In this document: piece by piece, positions 33,096-46,400 of the stretch
How the letters are laid out: the number at the start of each line of letters is the position of its first letter
How positions within the stretch are numbered: the first letter of the stretch is position 1
NCBI RefSeq assembly: GCF_026212465.1
Contig: NC_080049.1
Coordinates: 35,736,385 to 35,800,384, forward strand
DNA: 64,000 nucleotides
DNA from: Amaranthus tricolor
Taxonomy: Eukaryota; Streptophyta; Magnoliopsida; Caryophyllales; Amaranthaceae
Reading direction: 5' to 3'
Translations under genes and position numbers: made by a program
Notes under the pieces: generated by a model
What the model saw: the letters and a program-made list of their open reading frames with translations, nothing else
Told to the model about the DNA's origin: nothing
Database searches by the model: none

Positions 33096-34961
33096 ATGTT
33101 GTGACTTGTGAATCATTGTGATATTAAATAATCTAATTATTTAAATATGAAAATATAAGTTTTTTTGTTTTGAGACCGTCTTATCTTAAATGATGGTCGC
33201 TCACAAGTCATAGGAGCAGCTATTTCTTCTTTCTTTTATGATTTGTTTAAAAAATTTAATCAATTAGTAGTAATTTTCATATTAAAGACTGCTCGTTAGT
33301 AAGACAACTTCAATATAGAAGTTTATATTATCATAATTTGCATTAATTTAGTTATTTTATTCATGTATAAGATGCGTCTCACAATTTATTGACCTATACA
33401 ACAATTTGTATATATATTAAGATTTAAATTACTAGTTTTACAATCAACTAATATTTTTCAAAATATTATTTTCATTTTGACCTAAACACTAATTTTACAA
33501 CCGACTAAAAAAGTTATTTAATTTTAAATTTAATTAATAAGCCAAAAGTTAACCAACGAATTGAGCAAAACATCATCTATGAAACAAGGCATTACGTTTG
33601 CAGCAAAAAAATATTATCTTATGTTTGCAGCAAAAAATCTTCTTTATGGTTTCTAAAGGCTAAAAAATATAAGTGCTAATTAAATTGCTAATCAAATGAA
33701 AGCTAATAAAACTTTAATTTATAATACTAATTGCATATACAAATCAAAATATTTATCAAGAATAACTCTAATTGGAGTATATAACAATATCAACTTATAT
33801 TTATTTTAAAGTATCACTCCAAGTAATCTAATACTTCTACATAGAAATAAAGCAATCTAATACTTCCACATAGAAATATTAATTACATGGATGCATGATG
33901 ATAGAGAATATTTACTTGGCTATAAATGAATGCAGAAGAGATAACTTAAAAGAGGAGTATATAGAAGATAATAGTATTTGTTAGAGTGATGTTGGTGTTG
34001 TTTTAACGTTAACTTGTAGGCTAAAGAAATAGATTAAAACAGAACTAGCATCTATCATTATTTTCAACCACTAAACTAACTAATAATTTTCAATACCTAT
34101 CATATTTCTTGTATATACTCAATGGTATAGCTTGGTTCCCAACAAGTACTTTAAGAACAAATGAAAATGAAAGTCATTGTATGTAAGAACTTGTTAATGT
34201 TAACGGAGTAATTCAGTGCGATAAACTAGTTACTGATAGTTCGTGTAAATAAGACACCACAGATGTGAAGAGTGGAAACATCAATTAAGAATCAATCAGT
34301 GAAGTAAACTAGAAGCAAATAATATTATCCTCCACATTTTAAAGAGGTCTCGACTGTTGAAATTGAATCTGATGAACCCAATGGATGTTCTAGCCTTCTA
34401 AGACGCTTCATCTTACAAACAATGTCAACATATTAATCCCAACATGTGATTTTGGGTGCATGAGTTTCAATGAAAACCTCTTACTAGAAATATTTTAATT
34501 AACTTCAAATCTTTGCTTGATAACACATCGTCAGACAAAAGGGATTCAAATAGAGAACTTTTATTTGTGATCCCGTTTTCCTCAATCCATAGCCTACGAA
34601 ACACATACTTCATCCGTAGCCGACGAAACACATACTTCATCCATAGCCGATAGCTAAGCACACCAGCCATCTAAAATTGGATGATGAACAATCCCACTGC
34701 AAGCTCACAAGACACAGGAAAACAAATAGAAATCTCGTGTGATGACGAACCAGAGTAACTGGTAGAAGATTTAGAAGCCTGATCAAATTAAAACCCAATC
34801 ACAGAAAGAATGCAAAGCTGACTCTGCTCTAAATAATATTATACAATTCTTAATAAATGCTGCATATATAATTTATATATTTACACTATTAAAAGACCTG
34901 CAGGGATCAAGAATGGGAGGGGCTATCGTAGATATTGGGATCAGGAAGGAGGTATATTTAA
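33096..34961. other. Intergenic between RPL27A and the TPR gene
   Basis: No supported gene. 33165-33400 contains GAGACCGTCTTA and TAAGATGCGTCTCAC, remnants of the MITE family seen at 24451. The rest is AT-rich unique sequence apart from the short tandem repeat at 34585-34653. Confidence 0.5.
34585..34653 (-). repeat. 27-bp tandem repeat inside a short open frame
   Basis: Two full units (34585-34611, 34612-34638) and a partial third, with three visible differences. On the minus strand the period is nine codons (MKYVFRRLR, repeated) within a 67-codon frame (34467-34670) of unknown meaning. Confidence 0.7.
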
Positions 34962-37900
34962 CTACTTGTGAAGAAAGATCGCGGCTCCAACCAAGCCAAA
35001 CCATAATGTTACTGCTGCCCAAAAAACACGATTATTTTCCAAGCCAACAGTATTCCACTTGAGAAAGTCCCCCATATAGTCTCTGGAGGATGATGGGAAG
35101 GGGCTTGGTGAAGCACCAATGACTTGTTCCTTGTTTTTGCTTTTGTCTGTCCAAGATGATGCATAACTACAATGGTAATAATATAGGCAACATTGCATCA
35201 GTGAGTTTTCATAGACAATATGTACCAAGAAATCCAACTCGAACACAAAGCAATAAACATTACAAAGTGAGAAACATTACCAAAAAAAAAAAAAAGAAAA
35301 AATTCTCTCATTAGATCTTTCATATGTTTTGCATAACAAAACCTAAGTAAACCTATGTTCCCTGGACAATTTCCTATGTTGAAAATTTGTAATGAGAGGT
35401 AATTCACCCTAGTGAGTCCTTAGAGAGGGAACTCATGGAAGCACTCGAGCACTTCTCCTAGATAACAACATCATGCAACCCATGAATTTTTATCAAGGAT
35501 AAGAAAAAGTAATAGCTAGATCTTTATACTTGATAGGAGTAGTTCCTAAGTCGCATGAAGTCGTTATGTGTCTTAGATTGAACAAACAGAAATTTACTTG
35601 TCTAAGAGAAGTTCTATTATAGAGGTCTGTTCAAGTATTTTATTCAAGCATTGGAATACTTTATTAGATTAGACATTAAGCATTAAGAATTTGAAGTTTG
35701 AACCAGCCATCTAGCAATTGATTGCGGCTACATGGGTAAAGTCAAGAATGCATTTCTTCATAGATTTAACACAAGTAACTGGAAATTGGAAGTTGGAAGT
35801 TGGGAGTATTAAACAAATAAAGTCCCACTAAACCTATTTTCAGATTTGCAAGCTATGCCCCATAACTCTGGCTCTAACCACATACATGCAAAAAAAACTG
35901 ATGAAAATTAGATGATTTGTCTTTACATTTGCCTCCTACGTAAATCATTATCTGCCTAAATGACTTCACCTACAACCAACTGTTTTAAAAAGTCAACCTA
36001 AACTTCAAGAAGCAAACCCTTGAGCATCCAAAACCACAAACATACCAGCTTTCACCTCAAATTATTTACAGATCCCATTAAAGGCTGCTATTTAAAGACG
36101 AGAAGCATGTTAACGAAACACACAAATCAAGATCAGAAATATCTTACTAAGTTAAACACAATCGCACATGGAGATGTTAAGACAAGATAGTCACCTGTCA
36201 TAAGCAGAACCAATTAACGGGATTGTCACCATCTCTTCCTGGGTTATCTTTATTTTTGGAGCTTGCAAGATGTAACGAAGCTCTGCAGCTTGTCGGCGGA
36301 TGCTGATACTGGGATGCCCTTTCTCTAATTGCTGATAAAGAGCAATGCAATCTGCATGCCGGTTATCGGCCTCATAAGCCATAGCCAACCATATTTGTAT
36401 CTGAAAGCCAAAAAAACATAACCCTTAGAATACCAATCACAATGACATTAACCCACTAAAACAAGAGAATAGATATCTTTTCATTTGTGAGCAGCCAAAC
36501 TCACCTCGCCACCAAAAAGTGTAGGTCGGGAGATGATTGTCAGAGCACCTTCAAAAAACTCAACAGCTCGGTTGTACATGCCCCTACCGTAAGCCTTTTG
36601 ACCAAGCTCGAACATCAACTTAGCAGTTGCTCTCCTTTCAGCTTGCTCTTTCGCCACCTATAGCATCATAGTACGGGGATAATTCATAATAATTCAAATT
36701 ACCTCAGTGAAAAAGAAAGGAAAAAGAACTGACATAAGGATAGAAATAACAACCAACCAAACAAGTATGACAAACATGATTTTGGCAATAAAAAACATTT
36801 GTCAGATAATAAATTCAGTCATCATCACGGAGTATATCTGGATAAACAAGTCCAAGTTCATATCCACATGTTTCAATATCTTCACCTTACTGCATATCAA
36901 ACTACTGAAATATCCTAAGGAGTACTTTACATTTACAGCACCCAAAACGGATCAGCCATTTAATCTCTGTAAACACAAGTCCTATTTGGCTAAGAAGGCA
37001 TTTTAAAGGCTTCTAGGTACATGCACATATGCAATACATGAAACCCAATTCCAACAGCATGATGTTTTTGTTCAAAAAGATGCAAAAGCAGTAACACATA
37101 AATAATAGCAATGCTCAAATGACATCAATTTATAGAATTTGTATAAAACAGTAACAGCAGAAATAGGAGAAAGAAACTAATAAGAACGTACAGACTGGAA
37201 ATAGACTTTTGACCAACAAAAGGAATGAAGTCACCTACAGAAAAGAATAATTGAACCTGAAACAACTCAAACCTTACTATTCCAGCTACTTTAAAAGGTG
37301 TAAATTATGAGCAGCATACACCACAGATCAACTCAGACATGCAGTGCGACTGCAGTACTTCGAGTGTGATGGTCGTTCATAAAGGGCTGGGCCTCAGTAC
37401 CTAACTAGCATTCTGTCTATCACATTCAAACAGCATTTCTAGAAAACATAAAGTTCCAAGAAATGCTGAAGCATACAACATAAGAAATCAGCTCTAAGAA
37501 GATGATCATCAATGTGACATTGTTGCTCTTGATATAAGGATTTTACCTCAAGTACCTCTGCTCAATCGCCACCATAAGGTATCTTTAGTTTCTACTTAGC
37601 TGAAATAAGATTGCACATTTCTGGCTTTTTTCATCAAGTATTATTGACAAAACTTGATTTCTCTTCTCAGATACTTCTCCTTGCTCATAGAATGATTCCA
37701 CATCTAAGGATCATGTGCATGGTGAAACAATGCTAATATGTTAAGACTTAAGACTTAAGACTTTGAGAGAGGCCTAGTTAATACTCCCTCGGTCCCCATG
37801 ATATTGCCCCCCATTTATGGTGTAAAAATTGATTTGTGGTTGGAAAATAAGACAAAATACAAGTAAATGAGAGAAATGAGGGATTAATATCAAAAGAGAG

Positions 37901-39138
37901 AATAAGTTTGTGAATGAAATTAAAAAAAATGAGGTTTTGCGAAAGGGTGCAAAATAATTGAGATAAACTGAAGTGCAAAACTTGTGTAAAATAATTATGT
38001 TGAATCATCTTTATAAAATTAATTCTAATTTCAAGTAGTTTCTCATCAATTTAACTTGGCTTTTGGAGATATAGGCTTATGCTTAAGGCTCACACAAGAC
38101 CTCATGAATACTCAAGAATCAAGAGGCCTTTACTAAGGATACTAGACTCATGGCCGGTCGATTAGCATGTAGCCATGTACAAAGCGATCTGCAAAGAAGC
38201 TGATGACTTTTGTTGTGCCGTCTCTTCTTCAAAAAATCTCACTTCCATTAAAATATACTCCATAGGCTAGTTGAATAGTAAGTTAATTAATGGAGAGATT
38301 TATAATATACTAGTTTTTCAATAAGATAGAATCAGCACAAAGCCCCCCAAATCATCAACAATTCGAATCAGAGAAAAACTTGCAGAATTCTACTTTAGGT
38401 AGCCTGCACAGAGTGCCTGGTGTCAAGATTTCAGGTTTGAGATATTCTTATAGTTATTCAGTAATTCTAAATGCTAATTACTCACATAACATCTATAATA
38501 ATTGATTGCTAATTTGCTACTAAGTCTAATGTTTTCATCCATAATAAACATAATTTACAGGTCTACGAAAGATCAGCTTCAATCAAACGTCAAGTCAGAT
38601 CAATTTTGACATGAACACATCAATCAAACAGCACTCAGGCAAAAAAAAAGTCACTCAATCAACAAATTAAGAAGCGAACACAAACCTTTTCAAGTTCTTT
38701 CCTAACTCGCATCTTCTTCTCTTCTTCAGTTTCATCACCATCATCGTCTCTATCTTCATCACCAATCCTCCCTTGCAACTCTTCGGCTTTCTTCTCCAAC
38801 TCTCTCATTTCTTCAAGCTCTTTCACTCTTCTTCTCATTGCCGTCTCCCAATCAAACACTTCCTCATCAACACCACCATTAACACCTTTACCGCCTTCTT
38901 CATCACCATTTCCATTTCCATTTTCTTCATCACTAGAGTTTTCCACAGCGTTCGATTTCCGTGAAAAACTCAATCTCCGTCTCTCGGTAAACTCTCCTCT
39001 AAAACTAACCTCTTTTTCTCTTTTCGGCAAACTTAACCTCAAAACGACGTCGTAATGGAGAAACCGGAGATTCTTCCGGTGATCCGAAATTATTTTTGAC
39101 GGAGAATGTAGATTAAGGTTTCCGAACACCGTCGCCAT
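34962..39138 (-). CDS. Plastid-targeted TPR-like protein with C-terminal anchor
   Basis: Four exons on the minus strand: 39138-38686, 36657-36505, 36400-36195 and 35166-34962. They join in frame to 339 codons with the stop. Seen: a Ser/Arg-rich, acid-poor N-terminus like a chloroplast transit peptide; an acidic Gly/Asn region; a coiled-coil-like stretch (VKELEEMRELEKKAEELQ); then ERRATAKLMFELGQKAYGRG and NRAVEFFEGAL, a TPR-like helix pair continued by EIQIWLAMAYEADNRHADCI and PSISIRRQAAELRYILQAP; and one membrane helix at the C-terminus (FWAAVTLWFGLVGAAIFL). It resembles a small Arabidopsis family annotated as chloroplast TPR-like proteins; biochemical function unknown to me. Intron 1 (36658-38685) has one end of a CTCCCTCGGTCC-type MITE near 37783 and otherwise nothing recognisable. 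Intron 3 (35167-36194) shows nothing. Confidence 0.85.
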
Positions 39139-40377
39139 TTCCGCCGGAGAAATTCGAGGAGAGAGAAAAAGATTCGGTGGAAGAGAGAGAAAATGAAATG
39201 AGAGGTGATGTGGATAGAGTGAGTTTGAGGAGTTGGAAAATATCTTAGAAAAGGTTAAATGAAAACACGTTTTTACCCTTGATTGATTTTAAGGGAACGT
39301 TTGGGTTTTGAGGATAAAATGGTCTTAATATGTTTTATTGTTACGTGGCGCGCTGTTAAGGCGGCTGAAATGTGGCGGGTGTTGGATTTGAGTTTGCCAA
39401 TGCGTTGAAGGAAAGAATTAAGATTAGTAGGATAAATGAAGATCACGGCATTGTTACGATGTCGTTTTATCTGGACGATTGGTTTTTGCATTTCTTTTGG
39501 GCATTGAAACTTATGGGTGAATTGTAGGACCTTACTAGATATTTAAATTGTGTGGACAGTATTAAATTAAATAATAAATAAAAATTAAAGAAAGTAATAA
39601 AGATATTTTCATAAAAGAAAATTATAATAAAGTAAAAACAACTATTAAAATAAAAAAGTTTAACAATTTCAAGGGGATAAAGATAGAATGGGTTAAAGCC
39701 ACCATCAAAATTACTAAAACAAAATGGCTCAAAAAGAATTAATGGTTAACAAAAAGTGAATCAATGAAAGACAAAATCCTAAGTGTGAAAAGTGTGTTAC
39801 AAATTAAGTAGAAATTGGCAAAATTCAGCCATAGTGAAAGTCTATAAAAGTTGATTGAGTTGACATGTTCAAGAGACGTTTGAGCATGATCATGAAGATG
39901 ATTTTAGAGTTAAAAGTAGTCCAACGAATAATTGCATTGCAATTTGCATATATAAGATTGATGCAAAAAGCGAGCCAAATGCACAAGAAATTGTTGCTTG
40001 AAAGAGTCATCTGGCGCTCGAACGAGCTGCATCAACTCACAAATGAGTAAAGTGTTTTAGGCCTCATTTTCAGCAATTTGCACACCTATGCCTTTGGGGA
40101 TATCTAAAATTGATTCCTTTGACTCTTTGAGCGAGGACTCCCAGTATTTGAAGTAGTGTAAGAGAAGAGTACAAGGAAACTTATTTTTAGTCATTAAACC
40201 AAAGAGAGAAAGAGTGGAACTTGCAGTAAGAGGAAACTCTTGCAAACCAAACATTTGATTTCGGATAAGGAAACCTTAAACGTACCCATAAAAAACTTTT
40301 TTTTTTATGTATTTGATTATTGTGGGTCAAAGTAAGGTAGGTTGTTGATATAAATTCTTAAATAGGTCAATTTGCTA
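39139..40377. other. TPR gene promoter side and intergenic DNA
   Basis: 39139-39240 is a GA-rich leader of the minus-strand TPR gene. Farther out I see no gene, only short unrelated frames. Confidence 0.5.
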
Positions 40378-41341
40378 TAGAGGTGATCAAACACCGGGCC
40401 GGTCCGGGTTCGGACCGGGCCAGGAGGGGAAAAACTGCCCATTGATGCTGGTCGGGCCGGGCCGGACCGAAGTGCGGGCCTAAAAGTTCCTGCCCAAACC
40501 CGTAATATGCGGGCGTGCGGGCCTATGTTATATATTATTTATATATAATTAAAAACACAAATTACAAATTATTAAAATAAACAAATACAATTGTTACATA
40601 TTATACATGATTTAAAACACAAAAGTTTAGTTAGTGCTTGCTAAGGCATAAAAGTAAAACTGAACACCTCAATTCATGCCAAAAGTTTCAACAAATTATA
40701 ATTTTACCTCCAAACGCTGGTCGCCCAAGACTTTCAATGAAGGATGATGGTGCAACTAACTTTAGAGTTCAGGATATTATGACTCTATGAGGGATATTGG
40801 CAGCCCTTGGAAGAGTTCTAAATCTAAGGACTGGAGTCGACCCAATAAGCACTTAGAGCGAGTATGGCAGGGATTGTGTTCCACGTGTTGCGTGTATAAT
40901 TCTTCCATAGATAGTTTTTGAAGAGGAAATCTCAATCAACTATGTTACGAATAGCTCTATTTTGAGGATTTCAATTTTCAATATTGCATTTTTCTCAAGA
41001 TGAACATCATATTACTGTCAGGAAATAAACAACTTCAATCTTTTAATGAACTGTGGAAAAGTTTATGGTTCTTGCTTACCAGCCTTGTGGGATCAGAAAT
41101 GTAATATAATTGAAATAAATAAATACAATTGTTACATATTATACATAATATAAAATGCAAATCAAGAACAAGCACTTTTTCGGGCCGGGCCGGGCCGCGA
41201 GACAAACCCCAAATCCCAAACCCGTCCCAAAAAAAATCGGGCCACTTATTTTCTACCCAAACCCGCCCATCGGGCCATATATTGGTAACCAAACCCACAC
41301 TTTTTCGGGCCGGCGGGTCGGGCCGCCCATGATCACCTCTA
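40378..41341. mobile_element. hAT-type non-autonomous element with exact 8-bp TSD
   Basis: Starts TAGAGGTGATCA and ends TGATCACCTCTA. Exact 8-bp repeats ATTTGCTA flank it (40370-40377 and 41342-41349). Inside both ends are GC-rich clusters of GGGCCGG words (40396-40525 and 41180-41325) in an otherwise AT-rich element. No transposase frame. The superfamily call rests on the 8-bp duplication and short TIR. Confidence 0.9.
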
Positions 41342-41349
41342 ATTTGCTA

Positions 41350-42132
41350 GTGTGTCTATTTATGTGGTTCAATATTAATGTAGTATTAATGCTCATTAGG
41401 TTTGAGAATAATCTTCACTTTCAAATGGAGGACAAAATACAAGATGATAAAGGAGTATTTGATTAACCCCACTATTTTTAAGAATGATTCTCAAAGTAAC
41501 TCTCCAATGCTTTTAAACCATAGAATAAGTAGTCTTTGCATAGGATACTATTTTCAAAGAGATATAAATTCAAAAGACAATAATGCATAAACAAACTTCA
41601 AGGTAGTTAAACATAACCGCATGAATCAAAAGTCAAAGAAAACAAGTGAACCCGCAAACACGTGCTCGATAGTCGATAACTTGTTGAGCCTTCGACTTGT
41701 AATCCTCAGCGAAAAATGTCAAAGGAAAAACATAGAGCCACAATGCGTGTGGTCGACAAGTCATCGAGGCTTTGGACCTTTTTTTTCCTTCACATAGCTA
41801 ATTGTTTTAATATTTGAGCATTAATCCTTGCTTGCTTGAGAATGAAGTTATAACTTTTAGAATAAAAAAGAAAGATGTATGCAAAAAAATTGTAAAGAAA
41901 CGAAAGATTTAAAATGTGTTTGGTGAAGAATAATAAGTTAAAAAATAAAAGAAAAATAACGCACAAACTAAGGAGACAAGAAAAACACACACAACAAATT
42001 TAAAGAGGTACTTAGCTTAAATACCTATCTCTCAAACAAAGTTATATATTGTTAATCAATCAACATTACATGAATGATTCAACCCTCACACACCTTGAGA
42101 ACAATCTCTCAAGCACAAAGTTTTACCCTTTA
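41350..42132. other. Intergenic, no feature seen
   Basis: AT-rich with no supported gene or repeat border. Confidence 0.5.
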
Positions 42133-42508
42133 GGGGTCGCTTGGATTGAGAGTAAATATTTAAGGGGATAAAAAAAGTCAAACTAATGTAACAAAGTTAA
42201 TTAGAGATGCAGATGGAGTTATTGAAATAATTGTGATAAAGGTATAATAAAAGAAAATAAAAAATGATGAATAAAAAAGAGGTTGATTTCCCTCATTAGG
42301 ATGTAAAGAATTCTCCCACCCTCCCCTAGGGTAAATTTGCACCTCAAAATAAGGGAACTAGTTGTTATATTCTCCATTTTCATTACCTTCTAATTAATTC
42401 TTTTACCATAACAATCAAATCCTTTTAATCATTTATCTAATCAACTTTGTTTTCCTAGTTTGACTTTTATTTACCTTATAAATATTTGCTCTTAATCCAA
42501 GCGACCCC
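42133..42508. mobile_element. Harbinger/Tourist-like MITE, 376 bp
   Basis: GGGGTCGCTTGGATTGAGAG at the left end and its inverted form CTTAATCCAAGCGACCCC at the right, with further inverted similarity inward (ATATTTAAGG against CTTATAAATAT). TTA flanks both sides (42130-42132 and 42509-42511), the PIF/Harbinger target site. Confidence 0.8.
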
Positions 42509-42891
42509 TTAATGAAAATTAAAAAGATACAATAAATACGTTTATTTATTTATTTTTGTCTTTTTTTAAAAACAAAATTTTCCCCAATAAACATGCAATA
42601 CACAATAACTATTTTTTAACAAATATACCCCTATCTCTTAACAGCTAATTTATATAAGTATTTGAAAACAAAAAAAACTCTCTTAGCTTATCAAACAAAG
42701 CAACTAAATCGATTAATAATCAGCTGAGAACAACCAATTGCCACTAACGTACACCAACTCAATAAATCATACCATATCATCATATTTAATATATCCCTCT
42801 TACAAAGCTAGAGTTCCAAATAGATAACATATAACCCAAATTTGTACCTCTCATAAGAAAGGGCATAAAGAATGTGATCAATTAGATCCTA

Positions 42892-43263
42892 CGGGCATGT
42901 TTGGATTAAGTGTAAATATTTAAGGGAAAAAAAATGTCAAAGTAAAAAAACAAAGTTGATAAATGAGAAATTAGTGAAATTAGATTATTGTAGAGGTGGA
43001 AGAATGGTTGTAAAATACTGTAAAAATGAAAGAAACTCTCAATTTTATGGGGCAAATATTTATCCTATAGAATGATGGAGAAATGTATTACCTCCATAAC
43101 AGGGAAAACATCTTCTTTTTTTTTCATAATTTTTATTTCATGTTTAATTTACATTATTCACAATTATTTCAACTACTTCAAATGCATTTCTAATTACTTT
43201 TAATTTATTAGTTTAACTTTTATTTCCTCTTTAAATATTTACACTCAATCTAAACATACTTTT
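42892..43263. mobile_element. Related MITE, decayed
   Basis: Starts GGGCATGTTTGGATTAAGTG and ends CACTCAATCTAAACATACTT, matching the internal TIR words of the 42133 element (TAAATATTTAAGG). The outer borders are approximate and no duplication was confirmed. Confidence 0.6.
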
Positions 43264-43325
43264 ACTAAACATCAACTCAATGGACAATGAATAAAATAAA
43301 AAGATGAAAAAAGACTATAAAATAG

Positions 43326-43385
43326 TGGGGTTGCTAAGTGGTAAAAATGGTTACCATTTTGTGAGAGGTCTCCAGGTTACAACTG
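43326..43385 (+). mobile_element. Possible SINE-like (tRNA-derived) fragment
   Basis: GGGGTTGCTAAGTGGTAAAA resembles a pol III A box and GAGAGGTCTCCAGGTTAC a B box, at roughly tRNA-like spacing. It ends about 70 bp before the ABCB26 ATG. It is short and no poly(A) tail or duplication was seen. Confidence 0.35.
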
Positions 43386-43452
43386 AAATTTGACAAAAAT
43401 CCAAAAATTGAGTTCAGCATTTCTACACGGAAGGACCTCAGATAGCTCATCA

Positions 43453-46400
43453 ATGGCTCTCGCTACTCTCACCTTTAAATCCACCTACTCTCCTCCCCTT
43501 TCACTCCCTCTCCGCCACACAAAGGCTCGTCAATTTCCTCCAGTTTTCTCTCTCCATCTCAAGCGATATCCAATTTATCGTCTCCCTCTTTCTTCTAGAA
43601 CTTTCTGCCGGCGTCGGAATCTTCTTATAGTCAAATCTGCAACGGTAAATGGATTATCAGTTTCTAATAATCAAGAAAATCAAGGAATTGTGGAAAATAT
43701 TGAGTTGAGAGAGAGAATTCGGAGATTTTTGGAAAATTTGAAGTCTATATTGCCTGGAGGAAAATGGTGGAGACTATCCGATGAAGAAATTGATGTTAAC
43801 CTGACTGCGAAACCAGTGACTGTTTGGAATGCGCTTTATCGCATGTGGAATCTGGTTTCTAATGATCGTTGGGTTATTTATACAGCCTTTTCTACTCTTA
43901 TTATTACTGCGGTACTATTCTCTTTGTCAATTTATAATTTGTTGGTGCAAATTGTTTCGTTATGATTTGTGTATTTCTGGTTGAATTTATCTCCATTATG
44001 AATGTCTGGTTGCTTTCTGAAGCTTTTGTGTTAATGTGCTTGCTGGTGTTTGTAGTGTTCATTCTCTTAAATGGTAGTTTGTTTACTGAAGTATTTGTTA
44101 GGTTGACTTAGATACTTATATACTGAAACCAAAGCTATAAAATTAGCTTTGTCTTTTCACACAATTAATTAGAAGTTTTGTAAGAAGTGAAAATGCGCAG
44201 CACAGATTTGTCTTGTTTTTGGTAAATGACTTGGAACATCTTTTTGTGGAATCTTGTTTATCTGTCTGTTTATATAATCCATTTATAGCACGCTGATTTA
44301 CTTATTTACAGAGTTGATAGAAGTGCCTAAGAAAAAGACAATCCTTCCTACCTCGTTAAAGTATATGATGCATAATTCAAATTTGTAATTAAATTTACAT
44401 TTGACAACGAATGCGTCCGCCCTGTTTTATCACCAAAAATTTATGTTCTTTAAAGCATTTGTTTTCGCTAATATTTCGTTTGACCAAGCTCATTTGATTA
44501 GGTTTGTTAAATCAGGATTATTTAAGCTTAACCTGTTGATAAGCAAGCTCAAACATCCCAGTTGCTAAATGACGCAAAACTCAACTAGTTTGACCAAGCT
44601 CTTTCGAAACACATGGTGCAAAAGCTCCATCAAGCTCAAATCATGTTAGATCGCTACACTTTTGTTTTCACGTTATTGAATGCACTATTTAGACCCTTAG
44701 TATATTTAGTTGTGCATATTAGAAATTGTAATAAGTCAGTTAACAACAAGCCTTGAACTCAACAGATTTGGGTCGACTACATGAACCTAGGAGCAAATTC
44801 AAATATGATGATTTGAATCTGATTGCTGACTATTTTTGCATCTCATTGTCGCATATGCTAAGGAGCTAAGACAAACAATCATGGTTGTTTCTGTGCAAAT
44901 GTGACACAGTAATCTCATTGTTGGATATTAGGTATTTGGTCTTGTGTTGCAGATAGTCAGGTAGTCTGATGGTTCTGCTGATTCCATGTAATGGTTATCA
45001 CTGGCATCTTCGTATTGTTTCTCTCTTTTCCTTAGCCAAAATCAATGTTATCTGCATAATGGACCCTTTGACCTCTCTTCCTTCTGAATCGTTCTGTTTA
45101 TACAAACTGACATAGTTACTCGCTATCATTTAAAATATGTGTAACACTCAGAAACAATTGCTAGCTTTGCTTGGTTTATATATCTTGTAGACTAATTGAT
45201 AAATGTCCTATTCATATGTTTGATGAACTGAATGGCCCTTTACTTTTTCTTTCCCCCTTTTCAGCTTGCAGAGATCTCAATACCCCATTTCTTGACAGCA
45301 TCAATTTTTTCAGCTCAGAGTGGCAAAGTCATGATCTTCCGTAGAAATGTGATTCTATTGGCATCTTTTTGTATCACTGCAGGAATATGCAGGTCAAAAT
45401 CTTGTATGGGCAATTTACCCTTTACTCTTAACTGTAGCATAGGACTTTATGCTTTGTTGTTTTCCTAATGACGATGATTTTGTGATTGCATATTCTCTGC
45501 ATTTTTGTTTGGCTTATTCACTGTGACTCTGACGTTGGTCTGATGTCAGCGTCCAAACTTCAGTGTTAATGAACTAGCACAATGTTGACCATCCTTTCAT
45601 GTAGCATTCACATTTTTGTTGGCTTATTTATAAATGATTTATTGTAATATATTTACATTTGAAGATAATGTGTTGCTGGTTGATATATTGAAGTATCAAT
45701 GGTAATATCATGACATGTAGTAGGTTTTTTTATGGTTATAAACAATCAGTAAATCATGTTCACAAATTACAAAATTATGAGCATTTGTAGTTTATCGTTC
45801 GTGTGACATCAATCAATTTTCCAACTTAATTTTGCTACATGTTAGCTACCTTAAGAAAACCTTGCTTGGGCCTGCTAAATGTTAACAGTAAAGACAAATC
45901 ATACAATAATAGTTAGCTAAATTCAGTGATATGAACCTTCATATTGAACTGATGACATGTTTGTTCAGATATCTTAAAGTAATACTATGAAACATTTTAC
46001 ACTTTCGTTTTTGGTCCATGATTATTTGTTATTCAGTTTCCCATCCTAAAAATGGGGAGTGATGATAAGTCATAGGAACTTTTGTTACCATCCGTTTTGT
46101 AGAAACTCATTGAGCTTCATCACATGATTACAAATTATTGCTTCCTTTGCGATCATTCTCTCCACCCACTAAAGGTGTAGTTGAGTGAATTCACTTTTTA
46201 GTTCATATTTTGCCTTTTCCCTCGATGAATTTTAGGGATAGGAACAGGGAAGTTTTGGAAATTGTGCACTAGATTTGTATGAGTACCATAATTCGCTAGT
46301 TGTTTGCTTTTGGAATTTGCGATTCGCTCAAAATGACTCAAAAATAGCCAAAAACCAATCATTATTCGCTTTTTGTGATTTGCGATTTGCAAGAAAATTA

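Noticed and set aside
43390..43452. Upstream extension of the ABCB26 frame before MALATLTF
   Set aside because: It lacks an ATG, and the downstream ATG gives a typical plastid transit peptide and family length.
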